Origin: Myxococcales bacterium
Lineage (GTDB): Bacteria > Myxococcota_A > Polyangia > Palsa-1104 > JAEUJZ01
DNA length: 64,000 nucleotides
Assembly: GCA_016794365.1 (NCBI GenBank)
Contig: JAEUKB010000065.1
Location: forward strand, 185,104-249,103
Direction: 5' to 3'
Under the pieces are notes generated by a model that did no database searches, was not told where the DNA came from, and saw only the letters and a program-made list of their open reading frames with translations. The position numbers were made by a program, and so were the translations under genes. The first letter of the stretch is position 1. The number at the start of each line of letters is the position of its first letter. This document shows positions 25,617 to 35,047 of this stretch, piece after piece.

Positions 25617-27141
25617 TCTGCTGCTGATGACGCTCATCTGGGCGCTGCCGCTGGTGATGTCGTTGGTGCTGCGCGGTCAGCGTCTGGAACGGGCGGTGCG
25701 ACCGCTGGCAATTGTCACGACGGCGCTGGTGGTGATGCTGTCACTGTGGGCGTTTGTCAAAGATGGCTCAGAGCATCACTTTGCGCGCAGCGAAGCGACC
25801 TGGGCACCGATGCTGCTGGGGATTCGCTATCACGTTGGGATCGATGGCCTGAGCGCCGTGCTGCTGCCGGTGTCATCGGGAATCATCTTGGGCGTGCTGT
25901 GGGCGGCTCCGAGGCGGCTTTTGACCGCTGCGCTGATTCGGCGAATGCTTCTGACCGAAAGCCTGCTGCTCGGCGTGCTGGTGTCGCTGGATCTGAGCAT
26001 CCTGCTTGTGTTTTGGGTGTCGTCGCTGTGGCCGCTGCTGTGGGACATGTCAAAGCGGGGCGAGCGCGGCGGGGTGCGGATGATGACGATCCTGGGCGTG
26101 GCAAGTGCGCTGCCGATGGTGGTGTTTGTGCTGCTGCTCGGGGTGTTTCGCGCCAAGACGGGTGCGGCGGTGGAGACCCCGTACGACCTGATTGCGCTGG
26201 CGCAGCGTCAGATGACAGAGCCGCTGCCGAGCTGGCTCGGGATCTTGGTGATGGTCGGCGCGCTGTCGCGGATGGGCTGCTTTCCGTTTCACTTCTGGAT
26301 TGTGCCGCTGTCGGAGCGAGGCCCGGCACCGCTGGTGCTGACGGCGTTTGCGACGCCGCTCGGTCTGTTTGTGATGACGCGGGTGATGATGCCGCTGTTT
26401 CCGGATCTGTTTACGCAGGCGATGCCGGTGCTCTTGCCGCTGGCGCTGGTCACGGCGACCTACGGCGCGATCCTGGCGATGGCGCAGCACGATCTGCGGC
26501 GGATGCTCGGTTACTTTTGGATCAGTCAGCAGGGGTTTCTGCTGGCCGGAGTGGCCGCGATGAACGCGCCGGGCGTGAGCGGATCGCTGATTCACGCGAT
26601 TGGCACGGTGGTGGTGCGGACCGGCCTGGCGCTGCTGATTGGCGCAATCTATGCGCGCACCGGAACGTGTGATGTGCGCAAGCTCGGTGGGCTGGTGCGA
26701 ACGGCGCCGCGCATGGCGACGGGCTTTCTGCTGCTGGGGATGGCGGCTGTGGGCAGTCCGGGCTCCCTGGGCTTTGTGTCAGAGGACCTGATCGTGCAAG
26801 GCCTGCTGGAGCACCACGCGATTGCGGCGGTGATGGTGCTGATTACGACCGCGCTCAACGGAATCTTGCTGTTTTTGGCGTTCCAGCGGGTGTTTTTGGG
26901 GGAAGGGCTGGGGCTCTTGGCCACAGAGACGACGTTCCCGGACCTACTGCCGCGTGAGCGCTGGGTGGCGGTGTCGCTGTTTGGGCTGCTCTTGGCGGGG
27001 GGACTTTTGCCTGCGCCGCTGTTGGCGGTGCGGACTTCGGTGGTGGATGCGCTGCACGACATCGAAAAGCCGGGGCTGCATGCTCCGGTGGACAGTGCAG
27101 CGGCGCTGGATGGGCATGCCGCCCCAGCGCACGAGCCGTAG
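25606..27141 (+). CDS. Second NuoM/NuoL-like proton-conducting subunit in the dab operon
   Basis: 511 residues with ~13-14 hydrophobic segments. It has the NuoM-like order of blocks: YHVGIDGLSAVLLPVSSG, GALSRMGCFPFHFWIVPLSE, ILAMAQHDLRRMLGYFWISQ, and VGSPGSLGFVSEDLIVQG. AAGGAG precedes ATG 25606, and the start lies inside the end of the preceding gene (11-bp overlap), so the three genes are one operon. The simplest DAB systems have one such subunit; the second suggests a two-channel version or a division of roles. The stop is 6 bp from that of the convergent aldehyde dehydrogenase. Confidence 0.88.
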   Translation: MDSDLLLMTLIWALPLVMSLVLRGQRLERAVRPLAIVTTALVVMLSLWAFVKDGSEHHFARSEATWAPMLLGIRYHVGIDGLSAVLLPVSSGIILGVLWAAPRRLLTAALIRRMLLTESLLLGVLVSLDLSILLVFWVSSLWPLLWDMSKRGERGGVRMMTILGVASALPMVVFVLLLGVFRAKTGAAVETPYDLIALAQRQMTEPLPSWLGILVMVGALSRMGCFPFHFWIVPLSERGPAPLVLTAFATPLGLFVMTRVMMPLFPDLFTQAMPVLLPLALVTATYGAILAMAQHDLRRMLGYFWISQQGFLLAGVAAMNAPGVSGSLIHAIGTVVVRTGLALLIGAIYARTGTCDVRKLGGLVRTAPRMATGFLLLGMAAVGSPGSLGFVSEDLIVQGLLEHHAIAAVMVLITTALNGILLFLAFQRVFLGEGLGLLATETTFPDLLPRERWVAVSLFGLLLAGGLLPAPLLAVRTSVVDALHDIEKPGLHAPVDSAAALDGHAAPAHEP

Positions 27142-27147
27142 CGCGCG

Positions 27148-29043
27148 TTACCCGATGCCGAGCCCGTGGCGGACCACATCGACGAGGGCTTCGGCGCGGG
27201 CGCGCAGGCCCGTCAGGTCGAGCGGCCTATAGATGAGGTTTACGGCGGCGCGCACCAGCTCGTAGTCGCCGGGCTTCACCGGGTAGATCTTCGACGGGAT
27301 GTGAATCGGGAAGCGATCGCCGACGACGGCCTTGGCGTTGCAGCAAGCGCGCAAGCCTTCGCGACCGTTGAGCCTGCCAAAGCCCGAGCTGCGGACGCCG
27401 CCAAACGGCAAGCCCTGGACCATGTAGGCCAGTCCGTAGTCGTTGATGCAGGTCGAGCCCGCGATGAGCTGATCGGCGAGGCGACGGGCGCGCGCTTGAT
27501 CCTTGCTAAACACGCTGGAGCCGAGTCCAAAGACGCTGTCGTTGGCCAGCTCGATGGCGTGGGCGTCGTCGCGGACGCGCATGATGGCCATGACCGGACC
27601 GAAGGTCTCTTCGCGCATGATGGCCATGGTGTGATCGACATCGACGAGGACGGTGGGCTGAAAGAAGCTGCCGCCGGGACGACGGGCTCCGCCGACCAGG
27701 GCTCGGGCCCCCTTGCTGAGCGCGTCGTTGACGAGGTGCTCGACGATCTCGACTTGATGGGGCATGGTCATGGCTCCGACATCGATGTCGGCCCCGTTGC
27801 CGGACAGCGGATCGCCTTGACGCAGGGCTTGGGCCTGGGCCACGACTTGCTCGACGAAGCGATCGTAGATGCCGTCCATGACGTAGATGCGCTCTGCGGC
27901 GAGGCACATCTGACCGGAGCAGATGAAGACGCCCGCGAGCGCGCCCGCGACGGCTTGGTCGAGGTCAGCGTCGTCACAGACGATGAGCGGATCTTTGCCG
28001 CCCAGCTCCAAGATGACCGGCGTGAGGTTTTGCACGCTGCCTTCGAGGACGCGACGACCGTTTGGCACCGAGCCGGTAAAGACGATCTTATCGACGCCGC
28101 AGCGAACCAGGGCCGCGCCGGTGTCGCCGTAGCCGGTGATGATCTGCACGAGGTCGGGCGAGTGACCGCAGGAAGAGAGCACCTCGTCGAGAAGCGCTTG
28201 CACACGCGGCGCGGAGTAGCTGGACCACTCGGAGACCTTGGCGAGGACGGCGTTGCCGGAAAACAGCGCCGGAATCATCGGTCCCAGGATGTTTTGCAGC
28301 GGGAAGTTCCACGGACAGATGACGCCGATGACACCGAGCGGATGGAACTCGATGGTGGCGGTCTTGTGCAGCAGCAGTCCCGACGAGATCTTTTCCGACC
28401 TGAGGTCGTCTTCGCCGTTTTTGAGGGTGTAGCGGATCTTTTCGCAGACGGGGAAGATCTCTCCCATCATCGCGTTTTGCAGGGTCTTGCCCGCTTCGGC
28501 TGACAGCATCCGGCACAGCTCGTCGGCGTGGTTGAGGATGGTGTCGAGCAGCTTGCGCAGGACGCGGCGACGCTCGGCAAAGCTGGTCTTTTTCCAGTCG
28601 GCCTGGGCGATGCGGGCGCGGGCCAGGCGGGCGCTGACCTCGGCGGCGTCCATGGCTGGGACTTCACCGAGCAGCTCGCCGTTTGCGGGATTGCGACAGA
28701 GGATGGTGCGTGGGCTGACGGGGCCGGTCGGTCCCGAGGGAGGCGGACCGGCGCTTGAGCCATCGTTGCGTTCGTCCGAAGACGAAGAAGCGGAGGGCTC
28801 TGCGGCCTTGGGGGCGGATGCTTCGCTGACGATGGGCGCTGCGGCTTCATCTTGCGCGGGCGCTGTGGCTTGCGCGGTCAGTGCGTCACTTGGTGGTGCG
28901 TGCTCGGCGATGGCTGCAACGGACGATTCCTCGGCGGGCTGGGCGACTTCGGGCGGCGCGCTGATGGCGACGGCGGGAACCTCATGGGTGGCAGTCTTGG
29001 GCTTGGCACGACGAGAGGCTTTGGTCTGAGTGGCTTTCTTCAT
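27148..29043 (-). CDS. Aldehyde dehydrogenase family protein with long N-terminal extension
   Basis: 631 residues. The last ~490 form a complete aldehyde dehydrogenase: VICPWNFPLQNILGPMIPAL, KIVFTGSVPNGRRVLEG (NAD site), catalytic Glu in ILELGGKDPLIV, catalytic Cys in CSGQMCLAAERIYV, and EETFGPVMAIMRVR. The first ~115 residues are low complexity: a basic start (MKKATQTKASRRAKPKTATH, histone-H1-like) then Ala/Pro/Ser/Glu-rich. Such a tail is not part of the enzyme family. The substrate is unknown; the nearest named relatives are broad-range or succinate-semialdehyde-type enzymes. ATG 29043 has GGAG upstream; an ATG at 29130 would lengthen the tail. Confidence 0.85.
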   Translation of the reverse strand: MKKATQTKASRRAKPKTATHEVPAVAISAPPEVAQPAEESSVAAIAEHAPPSDALTAQATAPAQDEAAAPIVSEASAPKAAEPSASSSSDERNDGSSAGPPPSGPTGPVSPRTILCRNPANGELLGEVPAMDAAEVSARLARARIAQADWKKTSFAERRRVLRKLLDTILNHADELCRMLSAEAGKTLQNAMMGEIFPVCEKIRYTLKNGEDDLRSEKISSGLLLHKTATIEFHPLGVIGVICPWNFPLQNILGPMIPALFSGNAVLAKVSEWSSYSAPRVQALLDEVLSSCGHSPDLVQIITGYGDTGAALVRCGVDKIVFTGSVPNGRRVLEGSVQNLTPVILELGGKDPLIVCDDADLDQAVAGALAGVFICSGQMCLAAERIYVMDGIYDRFVEQVVAQAQALRQGDPLSGNGADIDVGAMTMPHQVEIVEHLVNDALSKGARALVGGARRPGGSFFQPTVLVDVDHTMAIMREETFGPVMAIMRVRDDAHAIELANDSVFGLGSSVFSKDQARARRLADQLIAGSTCINDYGLAYMVQGLPFGGVRSSGFGRLNGREGLRACCNAKAVVGDRFPIHIPSKIYPVKPGDYELVRAAVNLIYRPLDLTGLRARAEALVDVVRHGLGIG

Positions 29044-29162
29044 GATGGCTCCGACAGCGACCGGGGAGGACGCTGTCCTTTGACTAGGGCGGCGGACTTT
29101 AGCAACAAGGTCGCGAAACGAAAAGCGCAAAGGCGAGAGGGCTTCTGCTAGATTTCCGCGCC

Positions 29163-30236
29163 GTGAACCGTCTCAAAACGCAGCCTGTGCGGCGAGTGCT
29201 GGCCCTGGAGTCGTCGTGTGACGAGACTGCCTGCGCCATCGTCGAGGCTGAGCACGACTATGGTCATCCTCAGCATCGCCTGCTGGTGCGCGCGGACGTG
29301 GTGGCGTCGCAGGCGGCGATTCATGCGCGCTTTGGCGGCGTGGTTCCCGAGGTGGCGGCGCGACATCACATTCAGAACCTGATCCCGGTGATCGATGAAG
29401 CGCTGTCGCAAGCGGAGCTGACGCTCGATGACATCTCGGCGCTGGCGGTGACGCGCGGTCCGGGGCTGATTGGGGCGCTGCTGGTGGCGGTGCAGGCGGC
29501 GAAGGCACTGGCGTTTGCGCGACAGCTTCCGGTCGTCGGGGTGAACCACCTGGAAGCGCACCTTCTTGCGGCGTATCTGTCCGACGGAAGTCCTGAACAC
29601 AAGCGGCCTCCGCTGCCGCACTTGGGGCTGCTCGTGTCGGGCGGGCACTCGTCGCTGGTGCTGGTCCATGATTTTGGGCGCTATGAAGTGCTGGGCGCAA
29701 CCTGTGACGACGCAGCGGGGGAAGCGTTCGACAAGGTCGGCAAGCTGCTTGGGCTGGGCTATCCGGCGGGGCCGCTGATCGATCGGCTCTCGACGCAGGG
29801 GGATCCGAAAGCGGTGCCGATGCCGAGAGCGATGCTCGGTGCCAAGCGCGGTCTGGCGATGAGCTTTTCCGGGCTCAAGACGGCGGTGGCGTCGCACCTG
29901 GAAAGCCACGGTCAGCCGAAGACAGAGCAGGCGCTGGCGGATCTGTGCGCATCGTTTCAAGCGTCGGTGGTCGAGCAGCTGGTGCGCAAGACCGGGCTGG
30001 CGATCGATGCGTACAAGCTGCCTGCGGTGGTGCTGTCGGGCGGTGTGGCGTGCAATCGCGCGCTGCGCAGTGCGGTGGCGGCGCTGTGTGCGTCGCGTGG
30101 TCTGTCGTTCTTCGTCGCGCCACCGAGGCTGTGCAGTGACAACGCTGCGATGGTGGGCGCGGCTGGATATTACCGTCTGTGGCGCGGAGAGAGCGCCGGA
30201 CTGGACTTACATGCTGTTGCCAACCTCCCTCTCTGA
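29163..30236 (+). CDS. tsaD: tRNA N6-adenosine threonylcarbamoyltransferase
   Basis: 357 residues. Family blocks: VLALESSCDETACAIV, the metal-binding HLEAH in VVGVNHLEAHLLAAYL, LLVSGGHSSLVLV, TCDDAAGEAFDKVGKLLGL, and VVLSGGVACNRALR. It transfers threonylcarbamoyl to A37 of ANN-decoding tRNAs with TsaB/TsaE. The start is GTG 29163. Its 3' end overlaps rsmA by 26 bp. It is the first of four closely spaced rightward genes. Confidence 0.95.
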   Translation: MNRLKTQPVRRVLALESSCDETACAIVEAEHDYGHPQHRLLVRADVVASQAAIHARFGGVVPEVAARHHIQNLIPVIDEALSQAELTLDDISALAVTRGPGLIGALLVAVQAAKALAFARQLPVVGVNHLEAHLLAAYLSDGSPEHKRPPLPHLGLLVSGGHSSLVLVHDFGRYEVLGATCDDAAGEAFDKVGKLLGLGYPAGPLIDRLSTQGDPKAVPMPRAMLGAKRGLAMSFSGLKTAVASHLESHGQPKTEQALADLCASFQASVVEQLVRKTGLAIDAYKLPAVVLSGGVACNRALRSAVAALCASRGLSFFVAPPRLCSDNAAMVGAAGYYRLWRGESAGLDLHAVANLPL

Positions 30237-31140
30237 AGAGCCGTCATTTGCCATCGGTGGCAAGCTCGAAGCGCTGAGCCCGAGTGGATCGGATGTGCTG
30301 GACGCGCGCGAGCTGCTGCGTCGCTACGGACTTGCGGCCAAGAAGTCGTGGGGACAGAACTTTCTCGTCGATGAGCGCTCGTACGCGGCGATTGTGCGGG
30401 CTTGCGGACTGACCCCGGAAGAGGTTGCCGTCGAAGTGGGCGCGGGGCTGGGCACGCTGACGAGTCGCTTGCTGGCGACCGGGGCCCAGGTGGTTGCGGT
30501 CGAGCGCGAGCGCGACATGTGCGAGGTCTTGCGTCGAGAGCTGGACGGACGCCCCGGCTTTGTGCTGCGCGAGGAAAACGCCCTGCACCTGGATCTTCCG
30601 TTGCTGGCGAGTCAGTACGGGCGAAAGCTGACGCTGGTGGGGAACCTGCCGTATCAGATTGCGTCGCCGCTCATCTTTCAGTTTCTGGCGGCTCGGTCGT
30701 CGCTGCGACAGATCGTGATCATGATCCAGCGAGAGATGGCCGATCGGCTGCTGGCTCCGCCGGGAAGCCGAGACTCGAACGCGCTTGGGGTGCAAGTCCA
30801 GATGGTCTGTGCGACGCGACGAGTCTGTCAGGTTGGGCGTGGAGCGTTCTTGCCGCCGCCGCGTGTCGATTCGTCAGTGGTGATGCTGACGCCGCTGCCG
30901 GGGACGGCGGTGCCGCTGCGTGATCTGGACGTGTTTCACCAAGTGGTGCGGGCGGCCTTTGGGCAGAGACGAAAGACGCTGCGCAATGCGCTGTCGGCGG
31001 TGTTTTCAGACGAGCAGATGGCGAGCTTAAGCCACTGCGGGGTGGACTTGTCCCGTCGCGGTGAGTCGCTGCTGTTGTCGGAGTTTGCGCTGCTATCCGA
31101 TGCGCTGTCTGTCCTCAAATCGCAGCCGGTGAAGGACTGA
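30211..31140 (+). CDS. rsmA: 16S rRNA dimethyladenosine transferase (KsgA)
   Basis: 309 residues. KSWGQNFLVDERSYAAIVRACG is the typical start; SAM motif I is VEVGAGLGTLTSRL; catalytic motif is LVGNLPYQIASPLIF; the C-terminal FGQRRKTLRNALSAV is conserved. It dimethylates A1518/A1519 of 16S rRNA. The ATG at 30211 lies inside the end of tsaD. The first ~35 residues (SLSEEPSFAIGGKLEALSP) are an extension compared with E. coli KsgA. Confidence 0.95.
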   Translation: MLLPTSLSEEPSFAIGGKLEALSPSGSDVLDARELLRRYGLAAKKSWGQNFLVDERSYAAIVRACGLTPEEVAVEVGAGLGTLTSRLLATGAQVVAVERERDMCEVLRRELDGRPGFVLREENALHLDLPLLASQYGRKLTLVGNLPYQIASPLIFQFLAARSSLRQIVIMIQREMADRLLAPPGSRDSNALGVQVQMVCATRRVCQVGRGAFLPPPRVDSSVVMLTPLPGTAVPLRDLDVFHQVVRAAFGQRRKTLRNALSAVFSDEQMASLSHCGVDLSRRGESLLLSEFALLSDALSVLKSQPVKD

Positions 31141-31152
31141 CGGAGGCTTGCC

Positions 31153-32232
31153 ATGAACCGTCGAGCGTGGGGCCTGGCCATCATCGTGCTGGTTGTGACG
31201 GTGACGGTGTTTTTCTATCGCAAGCGCGAGCGAGCGCTGGCCGAGCTGAAGGTCGATCCGGGTCCGACGATGCTGGCGCGGCTTCAGAGTGATAACTCGT
31301 CGCTGAGCTTGACCGGCGGTGCGCCACTGGCTTCGTCGGCTGGAACGGCAAAGCGCGACGGAGCGGTGGTGGTCAAAGGCGGCTGGGGCGGCGGGCTGGG
31401 ACAGTTTGGACACAAGCGCGCGGCGGAATCGAGTCCAGAAGGGCCGATGGCGCTGTCGGTGGCTCCCGATGGAAGCGTGCTGATTGTGGATCAGATAAAC
31501 CGGCGGATTGAGCGCTATCGCGACGGAAAGCCGCTGAGCACGACGCCGATCGGTGGCGATACGGTGCAGGACTTGGCGCTGCTTCCCGAGGGAAGGCTGG
31601 CGGTGCTCGATCGGTTCGTGGACAAGGGCGTGCAGATCTATGATTCCGACGGAAAGCTGCTAAATGATGTAGCGCTGTTTGGACAGCACGAGCTGGGCAG
31701 CTTGACCGGGGTGTTTGCCGACGCTCGCGGTGTCTATGTCGAGCGTGAGCACGGGCTCTTGCTGCGCATCACTGACGCCAGCGGCAATCGGGTCACGGGC
31801 GAGCGAGAGCTGCCAGGGCGTCCGTCGCGGGACGGTCAGCTGGTGATCGCGGCGGCGCTGCTGGAACGGCAAAGTGGTCAGTTTTTGGTGCGGGCGATCG
31901 ATCGCGTCAAAGGCTCGTCGGTGTGGGAGCGGGTGATTCAGCTTCCGACGCCGATCTTGCACATGGTGATGCTCGACAGCGACCGACAAGGGCGGATCTA
32001 CGCAGCGGCAGTGACGGCGCTGGAAGAACAAGTGCCGCCGTATCGACTGACGGACGAAGCGCTGATTGCGGTGCAGCTTGGACGCGATGGTACCGAGCGC
32101 GGGCGACTGAAGCTTCCGCCTCTTCATGGCAGCGACGAGTCGTTTCGACCAGTAACGGTGGATGACGACGGTCGTTTGTATGTGATGCGATCGAGTGAAT
32201 CAGGGCTGACGGTGACTCGCTACATGTTCTAA
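31153..32232 (+). CDS. Membrane-anchored NHL/beta-propeller-like protein
   Basis: 359 residues. One N-terminal membrane anchor (WGLAIIVLVVTVTVFFY) is followed by basic residues, so the remainder should follow the anchor orientation; a signal-anchor with the propeller outside is likely. The body shows NHL-like units: WGGGLGQFGHKRAAES, ALSVAPDGSVLIVDQINRRI, DLALLPEGRLAVLDRFVDK and TGVFADARGVYVE. Function unknown. It lies 12 bp after rsmA and 22 bp before lipB. Confidence 0.78.
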   Translation: MNRRAWGLAIIVLVVTVTVFFYRKRERALAELKVDPGPTMLARLQSDNSSLSLTGGAPLASSAGTAKRDGAVVVKGGWGGGLGQFGHKRAAESSPEGPMALSVAPDGSVLIVDQINRRIERYRDGKPLSTTPIGGDTVQDLALLPEGRLAVLDRFVDKGVQIYDSDGKLLNDVALFGQHELGSLTGVFADARGVYVEREHGLLLRITDASGNRVTGERELPGRPSRDGQLVIAAALLERQSGQFLVRAIDRVKGSSVWERVIQLPTPILHMVMLDSDRQGRIYAAAVTALEEQVPPYRLTDEALIAVQLGRDGTERGRLKLPPLHGSDESFRPVTVDDDGRLYVMRSSESGLTVTRYMF

Positions 32233-32254
32233 GCTTTCAGACGGAGGATGGACG

Positions 32255-33091
32255 ATGGCCGTGGGAACCGATCTCGCCAGCAGTGCCAAGCTTCCGCCCG
32301 TCGCGGGTCAGGCGGTGTATCTGGGTCGCATCGACTACGGTGTGGCGTGGAAGCTTCAGCAGCTTGTCGTCGAGCAGCGACAGCTTGGACAGCTTTCCGA
32401 TACGCTGCTTTTGTGCGAGCACGGCGATGTCATCACCGTTGGACGAAGGCAGACTGGGCTCAGCAATGTGCTGGAGCGACGCTTTCCGGTCTTCGAGATC
32501 GAGCGCGGCGGCGACGTGACCTATCACGGACCGGGACAGCTCGTCGGATATCCGATTGTGGCGCTGCGTCCGAGCGAAGATCCGGCGCAGCCCTTTGGGG
32601 AACAGGATCTGCATGCGTTTTTGCGAGCGCTCGAAGACGGTCTGATGGAGCTGTGCAGAGGCTGCGGCATCGTCTGTGATCGCAAGCCTCGCTATACCGG
32701 CGTGTGGACGGCGGATCTGCGCTTCAAGCTGGCGTCGCTGGGTGTGGCGGTGCGTCGCTGGGTGACTTCACACGGGTTTGCGCTGAACGTGACGACGGAT
32801 CTGACGCGGTTTTTTGCGATCAATCCGTGCGGCATGCAGGCAGAGGTGATGTCGTCGCTGGCGCAGCTTGGCGGTCAGCGGGACGGTCAGCCGGTGTCGC
32901 TGCAAGGGCTGCTTGGGCCCTGTGCGCAGGCGATTGGCGACGCGCTGGGACGGTCGTTTCCGCTCCGTTCGGTGGCTGATTCGGGGCTTGCGCCACTACT
33001 GCAAGAAGCGACGCTGCGACCGGAGCTGCCGAGGCCAGCGCTCGATCGAGAAGGGCGAGAAGGACAAGAAGGGCTAGACCGGCTCACGTAG
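32255..33091 (+). CDS. lipB: Octanoyl-[ACP]:protein N-octanoyltransferase
   Basis: 278 residues. The LipB signature is complete: IERGGDVTYHGPGQLVGYPI, the catalytic Lys in LRFKLASLGVAVRRWVTSHG and the catalytic Cys in AINPCGMQAEVMSSL. It moves octanoyl from ACP to lipoyl domains; LipA would finish the cofactor but is not in the window. The C-terminal ~60 residues are longer than usual. The 3' end overlaps the convergent patatin gene by 18 bp. Confidence 0.94.
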   Translation: MAVGTDLASSAKLPPVAGQAVYLGRIDYGVAWKLQQLVVEQRQLGQLSDTLLLCEHGDVITVGRRQTGLSNVLERRFPVFEIERGGDVTYHGPGQLVGYPIVALRPSEDPAQPFGEQDLHAFLRALEDGLMELCRGCGIVCDRKPRYTGVWTADLRFKLASLGVAVRRWVTSHGFALNVTTDLTRFFAINPCGMQAEVMSSLAQLGGQRDGQPVSLQGLLGPCAQAIGDALGRSFPLRSVADSGLAPLLQEATLRPELPRPALDREGREGQEGLDRLT

Positions 33092-33901
33092 TCGTCGCTG
33101 GGTCATCTCGTAGGCCAGTCGCAGCGCTTCGCGTCCGGGCTCTAGACGGAACGGCGACAGCTTGGGCAGCGACGGTTCGTGCAGCAGATGCAGCTCTGGC
33201 CAGGCGGGGACGTGGTTTTGCAGCTTCACCACTTTGCGCCACGGGGAGTGTGCGGGCAGGTGATGAAACAGCACGCGCGCGCCGGGTGTTGCCGTCGAGA
33301 TACCGGGACGATCGGCAATGCCTCCATCGAGGTAGCGCTCGCTGCCAATCTCGACGGGCTGAAACATGCCGGGGAAGCAGCACGAAGCGCGGATCGCCAA
33401 GGCCAGGTCTCCGTCGTCGAGCACATCGGTAGACAGCGTGCGCAGGTTGAACGCAGCCAGGCGAATCTTGGTGGGACACTCGGAAAAGTCACGGACATCG
33501 ACGCGATCGAGCAGGTCACGAATCATCGCGTCGAAGGCATGCCCGCGCAGCAGACCGGGACCGCTGGCTTCGTCGGCGAGTCGATCGACACCGAAGAACT
33601 CTGCAAACGAGCGACGCAGGCCGTGACGCAGGAAATAGGGCATCCCGACGAGCGGATCGAAGTCCCAGAACGCATCGCGTGACAGCTTGAGCAGCTCTTC
33701 TTTTAACACCGTCGCTGAGAGTCCCGCGCCCCACAGACCGGACACCAGCGCACCGGCGGACGAGCCGCCGACTTGGGTTGGACGCAGACCGGCTTCTTCC
33801 AGCGCCAGCACCACGCCAGTGTGCGCAAAGAAACCAAAGAATCCCGACGACAAGATCAGCTCGAAGGGATGTGAGTCGAGGTATTCACGAAGCGTTGGCA
33901 T
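33074..33901 (-). CDS. Patatin-like phospholipase
   Basis: 275 residues. The nucleophile Ser lies in QVGGSSAGALVSGLWG (G-x-S-x-G) and the dyad Asp in YLDGGIADRPG (DGG). An oxyanion-like FGFFAHTGVVLALEEAG lies near the start. Such enzymes hydrolyse acyl esters of phospholipids or neutral lipids. It follows the APP1-like gene by 51 bp and shares its strand with plsX, so it fits a lipid-turnover operon. No signal peptide is visible; a cytoplasmic or exported toxin-like role are both possible. Confidence 0.9.
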   Translation of the reverse strand: MPTLREYLDSHPFELILSSGFFGFFAHTGVVLALEEAGLRPTQVGGSSAGALVSGLWGAGLSATVLKEELLKLSRDAFWDFDPLVGMPYFLRHGLRRSFAEFFGVDRLADEASGPGLLRGHAFDAMIRDLLDRVDVRDFSECPTKIRLAAFNLRTLSTDVLDDGDLALAIRASCCFPGMFQPVEIGSERYLDGGIADRPGISTATPGARVLFHHLPAHSPWRKVVKLQNHVPAWPELHLLHEPSLPKLSPFRLEPGREALRLAYEMTQRRLREPV

Positions 33902-33952
33902 GACGAAACCTTGGTGTGATGAACAAGCGCCAAAAAGAGACAGCAGTGATGA

Positions 33953-35047
33953 CTATTTTTGTTTGTGTCGTCGCGGCAAGTCGGCCAGCGCAGCCAGATA
34001 GTCGATCGGTGTATCGACGGGCGGTGGACCCAGCTCTTGCTCGGACAGCGGACCCAGCTCGCGCAGCCCGCGTGCCAAAGAGCGCAAAAGCTCTCGCGTT
34101 CCGGGCAGCGCTCCGAGGGCAGGCAGCAGATCACGCGCACCGGCTCCGTCGGCGATGATGCGACCCAAGCTGTTTACGGTGTCAATGGATACGCGCCGAC
34201 GACGCAGCAGATCTTGGAGCGAGTTGCGCAGCGCTTCGACGCTGTAGGCGTGACGATCCACCATCTCGACCGCGACGCGAACCACCGCAGCGGCTTCGAG
34301 CCGGTCGTCTTGAAACAGCACGAGCGCCGCCTGAAAGTAGTTGTAAATCGGGACCAGGCGGGTGCCGTAGCGATCGAACTTGCTCGGCGGAGACTTGCGA
34401 TCAAGGTGAATGAAGATGCGCTCGACGGCCTCGGCATGCGGCAGCGATTCAAACAGCGAGATCGTCCGCGCGGCGTCGTTTTCATAGGTTCCAGCGCTGC
34501 GCAGCACTTGCTCGAGCACGGTTCGATCGACGCGACGGGACACCAGATCGCCATAGAGCGAATAGATGAGCGCGTCGGACTCGGCATCGTCGCCAAAGCA
34601 GACCTCGCGCGTCTTGTCGGTGACGCCCGCTCGACCCGCGAGCAGCGCCGGGAGCTTGTAGCCGACTTGCTCTCGCAGCGCGCGAAACCGTCCCGTCAGC
34701 ATGTTGCGCAGGTTGGGCTTTAGGACGAACTCGTCAAACTCAATGCCGTCGAGCCGCAGCTTTTCGGTCAGCACCTTGCGCATCTGTCGCGGCGAACCCG
34801 AGATAAAGCAGATCCGTGCGCGACCGTTTCCCGACTGACGAAGCTCTCGCAACAGCGTTGCAGCGCCGGGCACAGTGCGCTTGTCCTCGGCATCTTCAAA
34901 CGCAGTACGCAGCAGCGACATGAACGTGTCGAAGTCAGTGCGCAGGTACGTCTTGTCGAGATCCCAGCGATAAATGACGTTGGGAGCGCTCGTCTGACTG
35001 CCGTCGGGCTGACTCTGGCGTGCTGGCTGATCGGCAAGCGCGCTCAC
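33953..35047 (-). CDS. APP1-like HAD phosphatase (possible phosphatidate phosphatase)
   Basis: 364 residues. HAD-type motifs: motif I YRWDLDKTYLRTD (Asp nucleophile in DLDKT), motif II ICFISGSPRQM, and motif IV CFGDDAESDALIYSLYGD. The order and the SGSP and GDDxxxD blocks resemble yeast App1 and bacterial DUF2183 proteins, which dephosphorylate phosphatidate. The C-terminal ~170 residues are helical and not recognised. The GTG start at 35047 overlaps the TGA of plsX (GTGA), implying coupled translation. Substrate is inferred from family and context only. Confidence 0.75.
   Translation of the reverse strand: MSALADQPARQSQPDGSQTSAPNVIYRWDLDKTYLRTDFDTFMSLLRTAFEDAEDKRTVPGAATLLRELRQSGNGRARICFISGSPRQMRKVLTEKLRLDGIEFDEFVLKPNLRNMLTGRFRALREQVGYKLPALLAGRAGVTDKTREVCFGDDAESDALIYSLYGDLVSRRVDRTVLEQVLRSAGTYENDAARTISLFESLPHAEAVERIFIHLDRKSPPSKFDRYGTRLVPIYNYFQAALVLFQDDRLEAAAVVRVAVEMVDRHAYSVEALRNSLQDLLRRRRVSIDTVNSLGRIIADGAGARDLLPALGALPGTRELLRSLARGLRELGPLSEQELGPPPVDTPIDYLAALADLPRRHKQK

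Noticed and set aside
24282..27141. Part of respiratory complex I
   Set aside because: No other nuo genes are present and both genes overlap in series with dabA, so they belong to carbon uptake.
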